Assembly (NCBI RefSeq): GCF_949628215.1 | Contig: NC_134278.1 | Location: 48,884,191 to 48,948,190 of the forward strand | Source of the DNA: Phalacrocorax aristotelis | Lineage: Eukaryota > Chordata > Aves > Suliformes > Phalacrocoracidae | Reading direction: 5' to 3' | Length of the DNA stretch: 64,000 bases | Part shown: positions 1 through 13,895 of the stretch, in pieces | How positions within the stretch are numbered: position 1 is the first letter of the stretch | Layout of the letters: every line of letters starts with the position of its first letter | The notes under the pieces: generated by a model | The model's database searches: none | Seen by the model: the letters and a program-made list of their open reading frames with translations, nothing else | What the model was told of the DNA's origin: nothing | Translations under genes and position numbers: made by a program

Positions 1-1593
1 AATCCATTAATGGCTATGCAGCATTCAGATGCTGTGATGAGGAACATGTGGATACTCATACAGTAGTAAACTAAGCAGTGCCAGAAGATGGGTCTGAACA
101 CAGGAACTTACTCATTTACACAAACACTGAACCAATTAGCTCTTTCCTCGGCAATTTTAGGGTGCAGCTCAGGAGTTAGCAGGGAGGGGGGACACACCAT
201 TTCCCATTATGAGGTTGTATCTGGCCACTGAAATCTAGAGAGCTTAATAAGATAGACCCTTGGCTTGGCTACCCCAAGCCAACTGGCCAAGAGGCAGAGA
301 AAGTTCTTCATCTGTGAGAAGACATGGACCCTGTTGGTCCTGAGAGACGCTATTGTCTCTGTTCCAGTAGGACTGAAATGATTAATATATTTGCTGGTGA
401 CAAAATTAGATCTAAATACCACAATATATGGTATGTCACTGTTTTATGTGAGCAGATTTGAGGAAAGAGTTTCTCATTCCATGACAATCCGTTTTTTGAA
501 AGCTCTCTGTGCTGCACTGTGCGGAAAACAAAGGACTTTCCAATTTTCCTTATTTTCTTAATTGAAAGACAGAGAACAAGATAGCCACACTGGTTGCCTC
601 TGGTCCCAAAAATAAGTTTGAGAGACCAGTTTAAAACCATAGTGTGAATTCAGCAGACAATTTCTTACTTACTTGATCCGTTCCAATTTGCACAATGCAC
701 TTTAATTGCACTAACTCTATATCATATTCCACCATAACGAACTCTACTCGGACAACATGGAGTTATCGAAGTGACTTGGCCAGATGAGTTCTTAACCTAT
801 GTTAAGAAGAACTTATGTTTTTCTCACGTTTCTTAATTTTGACACAGCCTTACCTGAGCAGTGACCGTGCAAGCTCTTCCACCCAGATGAGCTCACGCAG
901 CAACATACAGCTCCAGCTGAGCTGCAGATACCTATCCTCAGGGCAGAGTTTGGGTTTATGTTTCATTTTTAATGTTGGGTGATTTATACAATTTATGCTG
1001 GCTCTGATTATGTTTGTGCTTAGCTCCATTTTCTGGGTTGCAATTCACTTTTTGCTTATGTGTTATGTATTATGCTTATATATTATTTCCAGGGCTAAAA
1101 TCAGTCTGTAATAGAATTCCCTTTAGCAAAATGCTCTGTTTCTGCATTAAGCCTCTTCCCTCCCAGCTGTGTGTTTATGCTTGGATTTTGTTTCTGTGAA
1201 AGTGCCTGGAGACCATGCACCGAGTTAAGTACTTTTGTTACTATTTCATTATTGTTAATCTCTTACCTAGCATCAATGATTAAGTATTTCTGGTTTTGTA
1301 ACAAACATTCTTCTGCTGTCCATCCTCTGCAGAACCCCTTATTTAGTGTTTATTGCACCCCATGTTTATTACAGAACCGTCTCATTTCTACTATGTTGCC
1401 TTGCTGGTTGTTGCCACCTCGATACATTTTCCTCTTTCCCTCTGTTTGCTAACATTTTCCTTTCCTTTCTCTTTGATAGTAAATCAACCCACTAATCTTT
1501 TCAGAATCAATTTTCTTTCGATATCATATCTTTGACTCAGGTTAGCATTTTTACCATAATTACTGTGATATCTTGAACACAGCTTGCTTCATT
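1..1593. other. AT-rich intergenic DNA, no gene seen
   Basis: All six frames hold only short open frames, none with recognisable protein character. No RNA gene, CpG cluster or repeat family was recognised. The stretch ends where the 3' end of a CR1 element begins. Confidence 0.6.
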
Positions 1594-2400
1594 TCATAGA
1601 TCACAGAATCACAGAATTGCTGAGGTGGGAAGGGACCTCTGGAGATCATCTAGTCCAAGTCCTCCGCTCAAAACAAGGTCACCTACAGTGGGGTGTTCAC
1701 GGCTGGGTCCAGTCAAAGTTTGATGATCTCTAAGGATGCTGGAGACTCCACAACCTCTCTGGGCAACCTGTGCCAGCATTTGATCATCTTCAAAGTGTGT
1801 TTAAATGGAATTTCCAGTATTCCTGCTTGTGCCCACTGCCCCTTGTCCTTTCCCTGAGCAGCACTGAGAAAAGCCTGGCTCTCTCTTCTCTCCTTCTCCC
1901 CATCAGGTATTTATACTTGATCAGATCTCCTTGAGCCTTCTCTTCTGCAGACTGAACAGTCCCAGCTCTCTCAGCCTCTCCTCAAATGGCAGATGCTCCA
2001 ATCCCTTAATCTTCTTTGTGGCCCTTTGCTGGACTCACTCCAGCATGTCTCTCTTGTACTGGGAAGCCTAGAAATGGACCCAGCACTCCAGATGCTCTTC
2101 CTAATGCAGCCCGGCACACTGTTGCCACTCTTCGCCACAAGGGCACATTGCTGGCTCATGTTCAACTCTGTGTCCACCAGGACCCCAGATCATTTTCTGC
2201 CAAGCTGCTTTCCAGCTAGTCATCCCCCAGCATGTGCTGGTGCATGGGGTTGTTCCCTCCCAGGTGCAGAACATGTCACTTCTTTTTGTGGAACTTAGAG
2301 GGTGCCTCTCAGCCGATTTCTCCAGCCTGTCCAGGTCCCTCTGAATAGCAGCTTAACTATCTGATATATCAGCCACTCCACCCAGTTTTGCACTAAGAGC
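1594..2400 (-). mobile_element. CR1 LINE fragment, 3' end, antisense
   Basis: The + strand begins with repeated TCAYAGAAT-like units, the reverse complement of the short tandem unit that ends avian CR1 retrotransposons. It continues with the familiar CR1 3' text (AGGTGGGAAGGGACCTCTGG, ATCATCTAGTCCA, and the segments about contributions of CCAGCCTGTCCAGGTCCCTC). The element therefore lies on the - strand with its 3' end at about 1594. It is 5'-truncated, as most CR1 copies are. Similarity fades near CCCAGTTTTGCACTA at about 2400, so that end is approximate. Its open frames are short and broken, so the copy is dead. CR1 is the dominant LINE of birds and other sauropsids, and this is one reason for the avian call. 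Confidence 0.93.
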
Positions 2401-2783
2401 GAAGAAAAAGCACTTGTAACACTCTTATACCTGAAATTCATCTTTATGAAGTCTCTCATTTCTCTAAGACATGTTTTAGCCTTTGTGCAGGCTCTTTCTG
2501 GGGTTTGTCTCATCGAAAGAATAGAACAACCCAGGTCTGTCCCTGTGAAAACCCTTATCAAAGCTAGCATGACTTTTAAGGAGAAAAGGGTTAGACATTT
2601 TTGTTGTTTTTTCTCTATGTCTGTCCCTTTTTGTTGAATGCATCTCAAGTTTACAACTCACATCAATCCTGGGATACACTACTAGAATGACCTGTTCTTC
2701 AAACAAGATTGTTGCAAGCTATAAATCTGTCTTAAAGTGTCTTTCATTGCACAGAGGAGCTAACTGATGCCAGGAAATAGATG
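2401..2783. other. Spacer between two CR1 fragments
   Basis: No clear CR1 similarity and no gene. It could be a diverged 5' extension of either flanking CR1 copy. A consensus alignment would decide this. Confidence 0.4.
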
Positions 2784-3127
2784 ACTAAGGGATTGCAGCA
2801 CTTACGATACAGGGAGAGACTGAGAGCTGGGGTTGTTTAGCTTGGAGAAGGCTCTTCTTAGAGGTATCCAGTGACAGGAAAAGAATTAATGAGCACAGAC
2901 TGAAATACAGCAGATTACATTTAAACATAAAAAAAGTTTTTACTGTGAGGGTGGTTGTATGCTGGCACAGGTGGCCTGGTGAGTTTTTGGAGTTTCCATC
3001 CCTGGAGATACCAAAACCTGACTGGACATGGTGCTGAGCACCCTGCTGTAGGTGACCCTGCTTTGAGCAGAGGAGCTCAAAGGTGATCTCCAGAGGTCCC
3101 TTCCAAACTCAACAATTCTGTGATCCT
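2784..3127 (+). mobile_element. CR1 LINE fragment, 3' end, sense
   Basis: This is a diverged CR1 tail in sense orientation. Recognisable blocks in order are the GGAGAGACTGAGAGCTGGGG stretch with TTTAGCTTGGAGAAG, then GGCCTGGTGAGTTTTTGGAG, then GATCTCCAGAGGTCCCTTCC and AATTCTGTGATCCTGT at the 3' end. Compared with the usual CR1 tail, part of the middle is missing and the terminal repeats have decayed, so the copy is older than or differently damaged from the one at 1594-2400. It points away from that copy, so the two 5' ends face each other. Confidence 0.88.
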
Positions 3128-6100
3128 GTTTGGGAATGGTTTTGTTGACTAAGCACTGAAGTACAGTTTTAAGGTACCCCAATGACCTCTTGTCTTTAAG
3201 CTACAGAGCTGCATTGTCTTTCTTGAAAGGGAAATGGAGTAGCAGCTGCATCATGACAGAATTAAGTAAGAGATCGGCGACACTCTCTCACCCAAGTCTT
3301 CACCTCATCATGCTGCTGTCACAGCTTAGAGCCTGCTATGTCCACAGCAGCCTTTGATAGCTCTGTTCCTGCCTTATGAACGTGGCAAGTCAGGAACTAA
3401 ATCAGGCATGACAGGTGGGGTTGTTTTCCTCCTCTTCCCACCTGACTCGCATTTATTTAGCTGAAAGAAAAATCACCTCTCTGTAAAAAGCATCTGGGTG
3501 AAAAAAAATTTACTTCAGCCATGCCCATTCCCCAGGCCAGCTCCCAGTGAGGGAAGGCACCATTTGTGCCAGAATCAGCTTGAGGCATAATACTTTTTTC
3601 AGTGGCCTTTTCAGCTTAGTGAATAGCTCAAATTATGATGCATGAGAAGGCATCCTGATGAAAAGAGACCAGGCCTGGAAAAAGACCAAAGACTAACCTC
3701 TGAGACAGGTATCTTGTCATCTAGACTACACTCTTCCAAATTGTACTCTTATTTGTGAAAACAGACCCTCTAGGTCAGGACCAAAAGATGTTGGTGTCTT
3801 GCAAGAACCCAGCTACTTCCCATGTTGCAAATACTGTATATCTGATTATCTTTCAGAGGATTGTCTGTCTGTAATCTTTTTTGGTGTTACACTTGATTAT
3901 GCAAGGAAAGAAACAAAGCAAGTACAAACCATATCTATATCAGCAAATATCTTCTGCTTTTTCCAAGGATGTCTTACCCACTACGTGCTTTGTATCTCTT
4001 CATTGTTCCATGCTGAAGAGAGTTCAGTTTTCATCTCTCTCATGAATGCATTACCTCTTTACCTCTTCTGAGGCTTGTTTGTTAGCTTTTCCCCTTTCTT
4101 CAGAAGAAAGCAAGCTTGATAGGTTTTTAATAATGATCAAATCATCTCCTCTACACTAACTACAATGCACGTATAATTAATGATGGAAGCAAAAGGTTGA
4201 GTAAACCAAAGGTCATGGCAATTGAGGTTGATTTCATTAGACAGTGTCAGTATGTTTTTGTTCCCAATGCAGAAATCTAGGTTTAAAGGAAGATAATGCA
4301 TTCATGGAACTGGGCCACAGGAAATGATAATTCTTCCGTTACTTTTGGGTCACCTGCAACTATTACTTTAATTAGGGTCACAAGCAGCCACTGCTAATTA
4401 ATAACCTGAAAATTATATATGAATAGAGCTATGAATGTGCTTTCATCAAAATAATTCACAAACAATTAGATTCTTCTGTACTTACTTATTGGGTAAAATT
4501 TCCCAGTATGAATAATTAATCATATGTGTAAGGGTGTAAAAGTCTCTCTGCTGCTTTCTGTGACTTCCATTTTCATCTCTTGGTAATAAGAGGGGAACAG
4601 GACACTCAGGTCCATGTGTTTTGATAAATTAAAATAGAGCTAGGATTAAGAAGGGATACTTTATCACATGAAAACTGAAGCATGGTACTTAAGAAACACA
4701 AAAAATGAGCAGCTTTCAGCTCCTTAGATGAAGGATGTGTTGCTGAAGTACGGTCAAACTGCCTGCAGAAAAGGATAGGGTTTAAAGCTAGAGGTTACAC
4801 ACTTGGCTACTTAAACGCACATCAGTCTATGTACTGATGGTCTAGAATAATTTCTTTGATACTTCCATTGCCTGCAGTGGAGTGTTTTCTAGCAAAGGAT
4901 TTAGCTCTGCACCTTAGTAGCCTACATGAATAAACCTAATAACATCAGAGTATCAGTCAGACAATGCCAGTGCTCTGTTCCTGAGAGAAAAACACCAGAC
5001 ACCTGGATGGTTTTTATATATTCACAGTTCATCACCCAGCTTTCCAGCTGCTGAGTGTCAGCCCTGCCTCCCTTCTTCCCACAAGCCCACCTGGCCCTAG
5101 CACGGAGTCTTCTCTTCAGTGGCTTCATTAACGAGCCAAATATTGCCGCTACTCACACTACTCGTTCCTTCAGTGACTGTCAGATTTTTAACGCTCCAGT
5201 TTCTCTACCCTCCTTTTCATCATCAGTAATTCTTCCCTGATTGCACGGAGAATCTTTGACTCCATCACACTCTGTAGCTAACTGATTTGTTCGCTTTATT
5301 TTGAGCCTCAGACATGCCTTTGTTATTTATACTCCAGAATCTGTTGGAAAAAGTCCCGAGATCTTTCTGTTCCCACAGCAAGCTGATCCTCCACTTCCTA
5401 GCTTTTACTTTAGCTGAGGAGCACCTCCTTTTCTCTTTCCATTCCATGCTTTCTATCTCTGGCTGTTAGCTGTCACTTTTTTTGCATAGCTAAAAGATTA
5501 AATAAGTAGGATTTGCTAAGATCTCCATTCCATGCTTCCTTCCCCACTCAGATTTTAACTTGGACTCTGTCTGCCTAATTGTTTTCCAAATTAGCTCTGA
5601 TGGCAAGCACAATGGGACTTAAACTATACTGCTTTTAAAGAAAGTCAGAAAACAAGTCAAAATCTATTAAAACACGATGCTACGATTTCAATTGTCTTTA
5701 TTTATTTACTTACTTATTTAAAAGGGCATGGGAAATATGAAGGGATACTCTCCTGTATGAATCCACTTAGCTTTCAATCAGTTCACCCTTTAGCAATGTG
5801 GTTTACTTCTGCAGTTAATCTATGAGTGAATTCTGATAGCCTCAAACTGAAGTGGCAGAGGAAAGCCAGGACTAAAATAAAATCTTTTGAGGCAGTATTT
5901 TTGAGCACTTTAAGGCTTGCTTATCAATTAAGGTTTCACTCTCAGAATTAATGATTAACAATAAAAGTGATGCTGAAAAAGAATGCTTGGGAATTATTAG
6001 TTGCGTATTATTCTAGTCCAGAGGAGATGCAGAGAAGCCCCTTCTAAATCATGTTAACTTCCCTACCTGTTTTTCCCATGTTCAATAGAATAGAGAAATG

Positions 6101-9100
6101 CTGACCTAAATGACTGTAATTAGTTCTTGTGATGGTAGATGAAGAAACAAAGTAAATGTATAAACCAACTGTGGCTTACCACCCACAGACGCATGAGGCA
6201 GGCACTTTCTCACTCTACGCCCCCAACTCCAAGTAATCATTTCCTTTCTTCACCACTGTACACTTTGAAAAATGTTCTGTAATTTTTTCCTACCAGCTAA
6301 CAATTCAATTTTTGGAGGCTGCAGTTCCCTGAGGAAACTAGTTCAAACTCCTTAAATCAAGCTGCTATAAGGAGCCAGACAGTTTGAGCTGATGAAAACT
6401 GCATACAGTGTAATGCAATAAAACCCACAGACCAGTCTCGATCATAACAAAATAAAATTTATACCTAATGTTAAGTTAACATTTTCTTATGGTTGTTATT
6501 CTTAAAGGCTATACATATTAATTTGAAAAGCATTAAAATGTTAATGGTTAACCAAGTACATGTCGCTGAATTCCTTAAAAAGTATTTGAACATGACTGTG
6601 GTCCTTTTGAAATGTTTAAGTCTGAAGATTTTGTGCACTAATTCAGCTTTACCATAAATCCCTCATTCTGCACCAGACTCTGCTCTTGCTTTTGATGAGC
6701 ATTAGATGAAAAGCTATATATTATTTTCCCTTTTTAAAAAGTGCCACAACCAGCAACCACTCTGATAATTATTTTGTAGAGGAACATGCTCAGACTTTTC
6801 TGTTTGAACTGGACCAAACAGGAGTCAGCATCCTGGGATCATGAGTAGAATAAACATTTAAAAACTTGGCCACAAACTGCCACTTTGGGTAGCCAACCGG
6901 ACACAAGGAGACCTGAGCTCTTATCCCCACTCTACTATCTTGTTTTTTCCTTCGGTGACGGTATAATGTAAAATACAGAAGCAATTCAGACCAGCAACCA
7001 CTCAATTATTAGTCTCTTTTTGGAGTTGGCTCTTACAAAAGAGGTCCTCATAGCAGAGAAGCCCCCCTTCCCCTCCTTCCACCCACCTCATTATGGGGTG
7101 AAGACCCAAAGGCCATGTCGATACTGGTAAATAAAATAGTACTGGCTCATCTTCTGGCCCTATGGCCAACTAGCCTGGCACATCTCACAACCATTACAAG
7201 GGTTTAAACCAGTTACCCCTGCAACCAGGCCAAAAGCAATCTGCATATTAGGGCTCGGCTTTGGCCCATGATAGTTCCCCAACCACAGCCCGGCACCGAC
7301 CGTTTCGGCAAGGCCTGGCTGGCACAAAACCACTTCATGGACTGTGCGCAACCGGTGCTCTGGCATTTGCTAACTCAGACGTGGCCAAAGAGTCTCTTCT
7401 TATTCCTGAACAAGCAAGTCAGCAGCGAGGACCTGGGCACAGGATTTTCCATCCATGAAACAAAACATGATGGGGGGAACAGACAGATCAAGAGCAGTAG
7501 TCCAATATACGCTGCTTTGTCAGGAGAAAATATTTGTCTGTTTCCTTGATGTAAAACCAATACCTGTGCAACACACATGTGGCATGTTCATTCACAGTAA
7601 TAGGAAAGCCCAAGCCAACACCACTTTTTCTGGAGTTGCAGTTGTGGCCTTGCTCTAGAACACAGAAAGCAAGATCTGGGCTGGCTGAGGGGGTCCACAG
7701 CTTCCTCTTCGGTTTGGTCTTCCTGATCAACCCATCACCAGTTGATGCCATGGCAAGTTTCTGGATGCACACAACTCAGTTTCTACGCCAGCTTAAACAA
7801 TGACTAAACAATGTCAGCTTGTGTTCATATTAGCATATCTCAGCTGCTGAAGAAGGACAGAAATGATCACACACTCGAAGAAGGCAAAAGAGCACTGGTT
7901 TGGAATTAAACATAAAAGTGCTAAATATTAGTTTAGAAAAGGCATGGAGAAGTCAACAGTTGAGGCATGGCACAGTGCTCTTGGTGTGCCTCTAATAAAG
8001 ACTTGACTAAAATGCAATTGACTTGGCTGCAACTAAATAAATGTCTAAAGAAGCGTTTGTGATAAAATACTTCTCTCCAATTACCACACTGAATGTTCAC
8101 GTGCTTAGATATCTGTCTGGGTTTGCAAATGGAACATTCTTGAGATTCTTATTTTAAAATTTAAAGCTTCATAAAATGCTGCATGATTTTCACAAGGCCA
8201 CAAAACAAAGCAGAGCAGAGTACTTTGGCACAGCTTTTCCAAACTAACTTTAAAAAAAATCACTTCTTTCTTTGGCCTCACTGGCAAAAACAAATAAAAT
8301 AGGAGGAAAACAAGAGAAAAATCGGAAACTTCTCTGTTACTAACATTTTCATTGGGTCATTAAAAAATTAGAACAGTCCTAAAGGGCAAAGAAGGAGACT
8401 AATGGCTAGAAGGAGAAAAAAATTAAGTTCCATAACTGCATACAGCCATTGCCAGCTAAGAAACAGAGCAGAGTTTGGACCTTCATGAGGCATCAGCAGT
8501 TCTGGGGAAAAGAAAACAAGAAACAGAAAACAAGACCCACATCAGGGCCCTTCTATAGCACATATTGTATCAGTTTTCCTGCCAGCATGCAGGGAACATT
8601 TAGCTTTGCAAATGCAGTCATTTTCCTTTGATTGAGCTTCATAGAACACTTGATGTGTTTTAATAAATGAACAGGGGTTTAAACAGAGTATATGGTAGCC
8701 ATACGATTTATCACCAGGCTTGAGACCATTAGGGTATATATCTGGTATACACCTTCCACAGCTGAAGGAGTGATCCTGCACGTTACCGCTCCCGAGACCA
8801 CTGGTGGAAGGTGAAGCTGTAGGCAACTCCACAGTGCTGGGGGCTGCGCGGGGAGGCTGCTCCACAGGGGGAGGGGAGCCGGGAGCCACGGGTGATGGCA
8901 GGGCCAGTGGGACAGGGTCTGACTGACAAGGGCGCAGAGCAGGTCTGTTGGTGGCAACCAAAGCGAGCCAAGAGTCCAGAGGGCCAGACAAGCCCATGAG
9001 TATGAGGGAGGTCTGAAGTCAACCCTGTCACCAGTCAGGGTCCAGAACAACAGGCCTGGGCATGGCTGCAGCACAGCTGCAATGGAGCTTAAGCTGGGAG

Positions 9101-11641
9101 CAAGGGTGAGAGCCTCAGCTTAAAAGCAGCTCCTCAGCAAAGGAGCAGCAGGCCCTCACTGAGGTTTCTTCTAGCTTTTTCTTTCAAGGCTCCCAGCTAC
9201 ACTATCTCTAAGCCAGCCCTGAGCCCAGGCAGCCACGCACCCAGAAGGGGGGATGCACACAGGACCCTCCCCCACACCAGCCGCGTATACTCTTTCCACT
9301 CTCAAGTTTCTTCCGTGTTTCTGCCCTGCCTTCACCTACCACCGCTCCTTATCAAACCTATTTCCATACTCTTGTAATCCCCATTTTGCAGACAAGCATC
9401 TAATCCATTTTTTCTTTCTCCACTGCATTCCCAGACCCTTTGCCTCTTCCTTCTTTTAGTGTATCCTGTTCACCCACTAACTTCCCACGCTTCCCTCATG
9501 GTTTTGTAGTCAGTCTCCCCCACACATACTCCCAGTCCCTGCCCCTCACAACTAATAGGAGAGATGCTGCTACTTCCCACAGATACACGTGACAGGTCTT
9601 CCAGCCAGCAGTAACTTCACATATTGTGGATTACGCTATGCTGGCAAATAAGCACGCTGATATGAGTAAAATGCTCTTGGGCAGTGAGCCTCTGCCTCCG
9701 CTCCCCAGTTTCTATACTTAGCTTTTTGCCCCTTGAACAGTCCTGATCTCAAGAGACTCTTCCTCTTAATCTATTTTTTTTATTCCTCATTCTGGCCTGG
9801 CATTTGTCTTTTTTTTCCACTTGACTCAGACAGCTTCTTTCTTCATGCTTCCAGGGTGTTAGTGGTAGGGTCACCAAAAGGACAAGAGAGAGAAATTCCT
9901 TGTTCTTAGTTCCCAAAGAAGAACCTGTTTGGGAAAAGCAGCAGCTAAAAACGTACATGGAAAGTTTTCCCTGAGATTCTGTAGCCTGGACAAGGAGGGG
10001 GAATACGTACGTGAACTGTACCCACTCGCCATAGAAGACCCGGTGCACAGAGGCTGCTCGGTGTTCTGTGTTGGAAGTGACTTGTGTTTCCGTTGGACCC
10101 AAGGCTTCGTAGATTTTAGCTGTTAAGAAAGTCCCTCAGTGTGTGCAAACTGCAATTTGGCAAGGGGTTATAGCTCAGCCAGATCTGGACAGAGCACCCA
10201 CGTGAACAAGAAAAGGCATTTTCCTGTCATTACACCAGATTTGAAGTGCCTGTTCTAAATGTTGGGACCACTAGATCGTTTTGATGAAAATACTATCTTA
10301 ACATGGACCAAATATATGTATTTAATCTTCTTCCTGGAAATGACTGGGAATAAAAATGTAAACAGCGTGTAATAGGAGGAATGAAAAATTTCATACCAAA
10401 GAGCTAGCTTGCCAAAGATAAAAGCAACCGGAAAACTGCCTTATAATGGGAGATTTTTAGACACTTATAGTAATAGCTTACACAAACATACCCACTTATA
10501 ACAAATAACCGTTCATTGAAATACTGTAGATAAACCTATACACAGTCTCCAGAAGTGCCTACTCAGACCCTGATTAAGCTGGCATGAAACAAGCCTAATG
10601 AAGGGGCTGGCAACTGGGAGATGGTACCGTCAGGAAAGAAAACAGCATGATCGAAACAGAACACCAAGAGGATAAATGTGGAAGGACGGGAAGGCTGAGG
10701 CAGCACAAAGCTGTGGGAGCAGAGGACACTCTGCAGCATAAGATTAGATGTACTCTCTGGTGTGAGCAGCAGTGGGGGCGGCATAGGAGCAACCGCTCTC
10801 GGTCTGAAACTCCTGTCTTCGGGCTGGTTTCCGAAACGCAGGAATGTACTCGAGAAGGTGTTACCTGGAACCTTAAAAATTCCCTCTTCACAATCAATGT
10901 CTGAGCTCCTTCTTTTCAAGCATTCAATTAATATTTCCCACAGTTGGAGACACCATTACAGAACGGAAAACAGTGCTATTTACTGAATGTTTTTCTTTTT
11001 TGAGCTTTAGTAGACCTCACTAGAAAAAAATTCTATATAATGATCTTGTGACACATTTTCATGAACTATTCCAGAAATTATTTTTGATCGCAGCACAACA
11101 CAAATAAACTAAATGTGTTGTTTTGCTTTGGGTGGAACATACAGCATGAAAAATTAAAAGCACTTTTTCAAGTACTGTGTTTTTTTGCAAAGTATCTTCA
11201 GTGCTTTTTCTTTTTCACCAGGGGTGGCAGGTCACACTAACAGGTCACCTTAGGGAAAAAACTTGTACCTCATGCAAATGCTTAGAACTGTTTAATCTGC
11301 ATAGGAAGAAACAAATTTTCCACCAAGTTCTCAGGGGAAATCCTATGAACGAGCCCAGTGAAAAAGAGCCGAGAAATGGAAAGTAATAGAAAAGAATGTG
11401 CAGTGTTTTCACAGCCTTTCAAACTTTTGCAGTTCAGTTATTTATTGAAAGAGTTCAATTCTGCCTATGTTCCATATATAACTTGTTTTATACAAACTTG
11501 CTATAAAATTAGATTATGACATATGCTGAGGGTACAAAAACAAAACAGGTGGGTTGGGTAGGTTTCTTTTTCTGAAAAAATAGCACAAATAGATACCAGG
11601 GACCAGGAAGGAACTCTTCCTCATCTATTAGAAATAAATTT

Positions 11642-11655
11642 AAAAAAAAAAAAAA
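11642..11655. repeat. Poly(A) tract, 14 nt
   Basis: A run of 14 A directly followed by GGGGGAG. No retroposed gene was recognised immediately 5' of it. Confidence 0.85.
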
Positions 11656-11770
11656 GGGGGAGAAATCAAGTTCTGACCACGCTTTGGTTTTGGTTTTGTT
11701 TTCCAGAAAAGATCACGCATTCTCAAACTATTAGCAAAATATAGCTAGAGCTGTGTTAGTGTAATACAGC

Positions 11771-11792
11771 TATATATATATACACACACACA
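11771..11792. repeat. (TA)n(CA)n microsatellite
   Basis: Alternating TA units pass directly into CA units over about 22 nt. It is short and likely of modest polymorphism. Confidence 0.85.
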
Positions 11793-13895
11793 GAGTGCAC
11801 GCTACATTTTAGGTGATATAGTCAAATAGTAGGAGTATTAGCAAAATGTAGCTACTTAAATCTCATCTGGGAAACGTGACTGAAGTAAGTTTCTAGCGCT
11901 GTGCCTAGATAAGTCTAAGCAGAACGGTGTCATTTGGTGACTTCCTGCACAAGACTCTCTCCTGAGCCTTGAAAATATTTCTTTCTCCAATGCAAAACCT
12001 TTCTCAGCTAAGCAAGGTTAGCAAGGGAAGCTAAGCTAAGCCCTCAGTATTTGAGGGCTCGAGAGGCTCCATAGCTTCTTTAATCACAGGCTGAGATCAC
12101 ATAGCAAAACTCTGTGTAAAGCTTTTTTTGTGAAAAAGGAGTTAAAAAGCTATGCACGGTAAGTATTTTAGCACTGATGGGACCGTTAATTGCACTCAGA
12201 AAGTGCTGATAAATTATTGAAAGTCTTACTGGAGCCTCAAAAATTAAATCCACAAAAGGCCAAGAAGAATGGGAAGTTGTGATCAAGACAGGCTTACAAG
12301 GCAGGCTGCCTGATGACAGAAACCTGTGTGAACCGGGCTCACTACAGAGCAGGAAATGACCGCTTCGAAAAGCCATCCTTTCCACATGCTACGTTTTTAT
12401 CTTAGTCTTAAGAAAATGCAATCGCATTCACTATCCATCTCTTTGTTCCCAAATACTGTTTGACCCCTTTTTACAATTTCAGCCAAATTCAGCATAGGGG
12501 ACCCAAAAATACCAAGTGTTATGAAAATCAGCGGTCAGATAAAAGACTTCTAACCAATGTCCCCACCAGAGGAAGGATGGTGTGACTTCACCAGCTACTT
12601 ACTGCTTGTCTTACCAGTTGGCTAATCCTCCGCACAAGCGCGTGGTGAGCCTGGCAGCGTACACACCGCCGGGGACCACCTCCAATTTGCTGGTGCATGA
12701 GGGAAGTGGGGACTGTTGGAACCTTTGTAGAGGGGGTAGGTAGAAAAAGAGTGTGGAACATTAATCCACCGGTAACCAAGCTTTGTTAACACTACTATTT
12801 CTATGACAATATGCTACATGTACTACATACACTTCGGTGAAGTGAGTTCATGATGGTATGCAAATGACCATCGAGGTGTTCTGTGGGTAAGTCAGGAGGT
12901 AGAGAAATGAAACTTTGGGATTAATAAAGTCTCGCGTGCTGGGAAAGGAACCCCATCATAGTGTGGGACAACTGGGAACCGACAAGCTCCAGCCAAGCCA
13001 GTCATACAGCCAGAAGCCTGCCTGTTCTGGGGATGCGGGCAGCACACAGTGAGACCCACCACCAGCAGGTCATGGCTGCAGCTGGTGATCTCGCTGTGCA
13101 ACTTATTCCACCCACGAGCGAAGCCCCACACGCCGATCTGGCAGATTCGGGGGTCAGCAGCAGAGCGGGGGGCCTGGGCGCGCTGCAGCCGGGGAGTCCG
13201 GTTCTCGGCGTGGCGGAGCCGGGTGCCATGGTAGGAGCCAAACGGCCTCCATGACGCGCAGCCGTGAGACAAGGAGATGCCCTCAACTGCGGGGGAGGCG
13301 GCGGTTGGTGGACGTGGCGGGCTCCCAGAGGAAGTGGCCCTCAACCTGCGCGACCGGGAGGCCGAGGCGCTGTGAGGGGTCCTGGCGCACCGGGACAGGA
13401 GGAGGCCCGCGAGACGGCCCGGCGCGGCGCCCGGGGAATGAGGAGCGGGCGGGGCGGCGCCGACGGGGCTGCGCGGGGGCGCCGGGGCGCGGCGGGCGGC
13501 TCCCGGGGGGCGCGAGCGGCCCTGCCCCGCCCCACCCCGCCCGCCGGCTCGCGCTGCCCTCGAGCGCCCCCGCGCGCAGCCGCCGGGTGCCCGCCCGCCC
13601 GCCCGCCGGCGGGGAGGGCGGCGGGCAGGTGCGCGGCGGCTGCAGCGTGAGGCGGCGTTGGGGCCGCGTCTGCCCGCCACTGCCGCCCCTCCTCGCTGGC
13701 TGCCGCCTTCCCGGCGTGAGCACCGGCTCCCTCCTGCCGCTGCGACTCGCTTCCTCCTCCTCCGTTCCGTCCTCCCAGCGGCTCGGGAAGGCAAAGCCCC
13801 CCGGGGACGCCCGTCGTTGGGTGCGTGCCCCCAGCCCCTGCGCTCGCCTCCGCACCGCGGCAGCCGCAGGCGCAGCCCCGCTTAGCCCGGCCACG

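Larger units (their letters stand above)
3128..13100. other. AT-rich intergenic DNA, no gene supported
   Basis: About 10 kb without a convincing exon. The longest open frames (for example a - strand frame at 8542-8997) are low-complexity and lack recognisable domains. A moderately GC-rich patch lies at about 8,780-9,100. Simple repeats include A14 at 11642-11655 and a TA/CA run at 11771-11792. A small inverted repeat (GCCCTCA/TGAGGGC) lies near 12040. By known tetrapod gene order this should be upstream of LIN28B, but no HACE1 exon was found. Confidence 0.5.

Noticed and set aside
7160..7772. Cluster of overlapping open frames on both strands
   Set aside because: No recognisable protein family on either strand, and overlapping frames on opposite strands are expected by chance in a GC-balanced patch.
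8542..8997. 151-codon open frame on - in a GC-richer patch
   Set aside because: Low-complexity Pro/Ser/Ala half followed by unrelated sequence; no domain or splice signals that support it.
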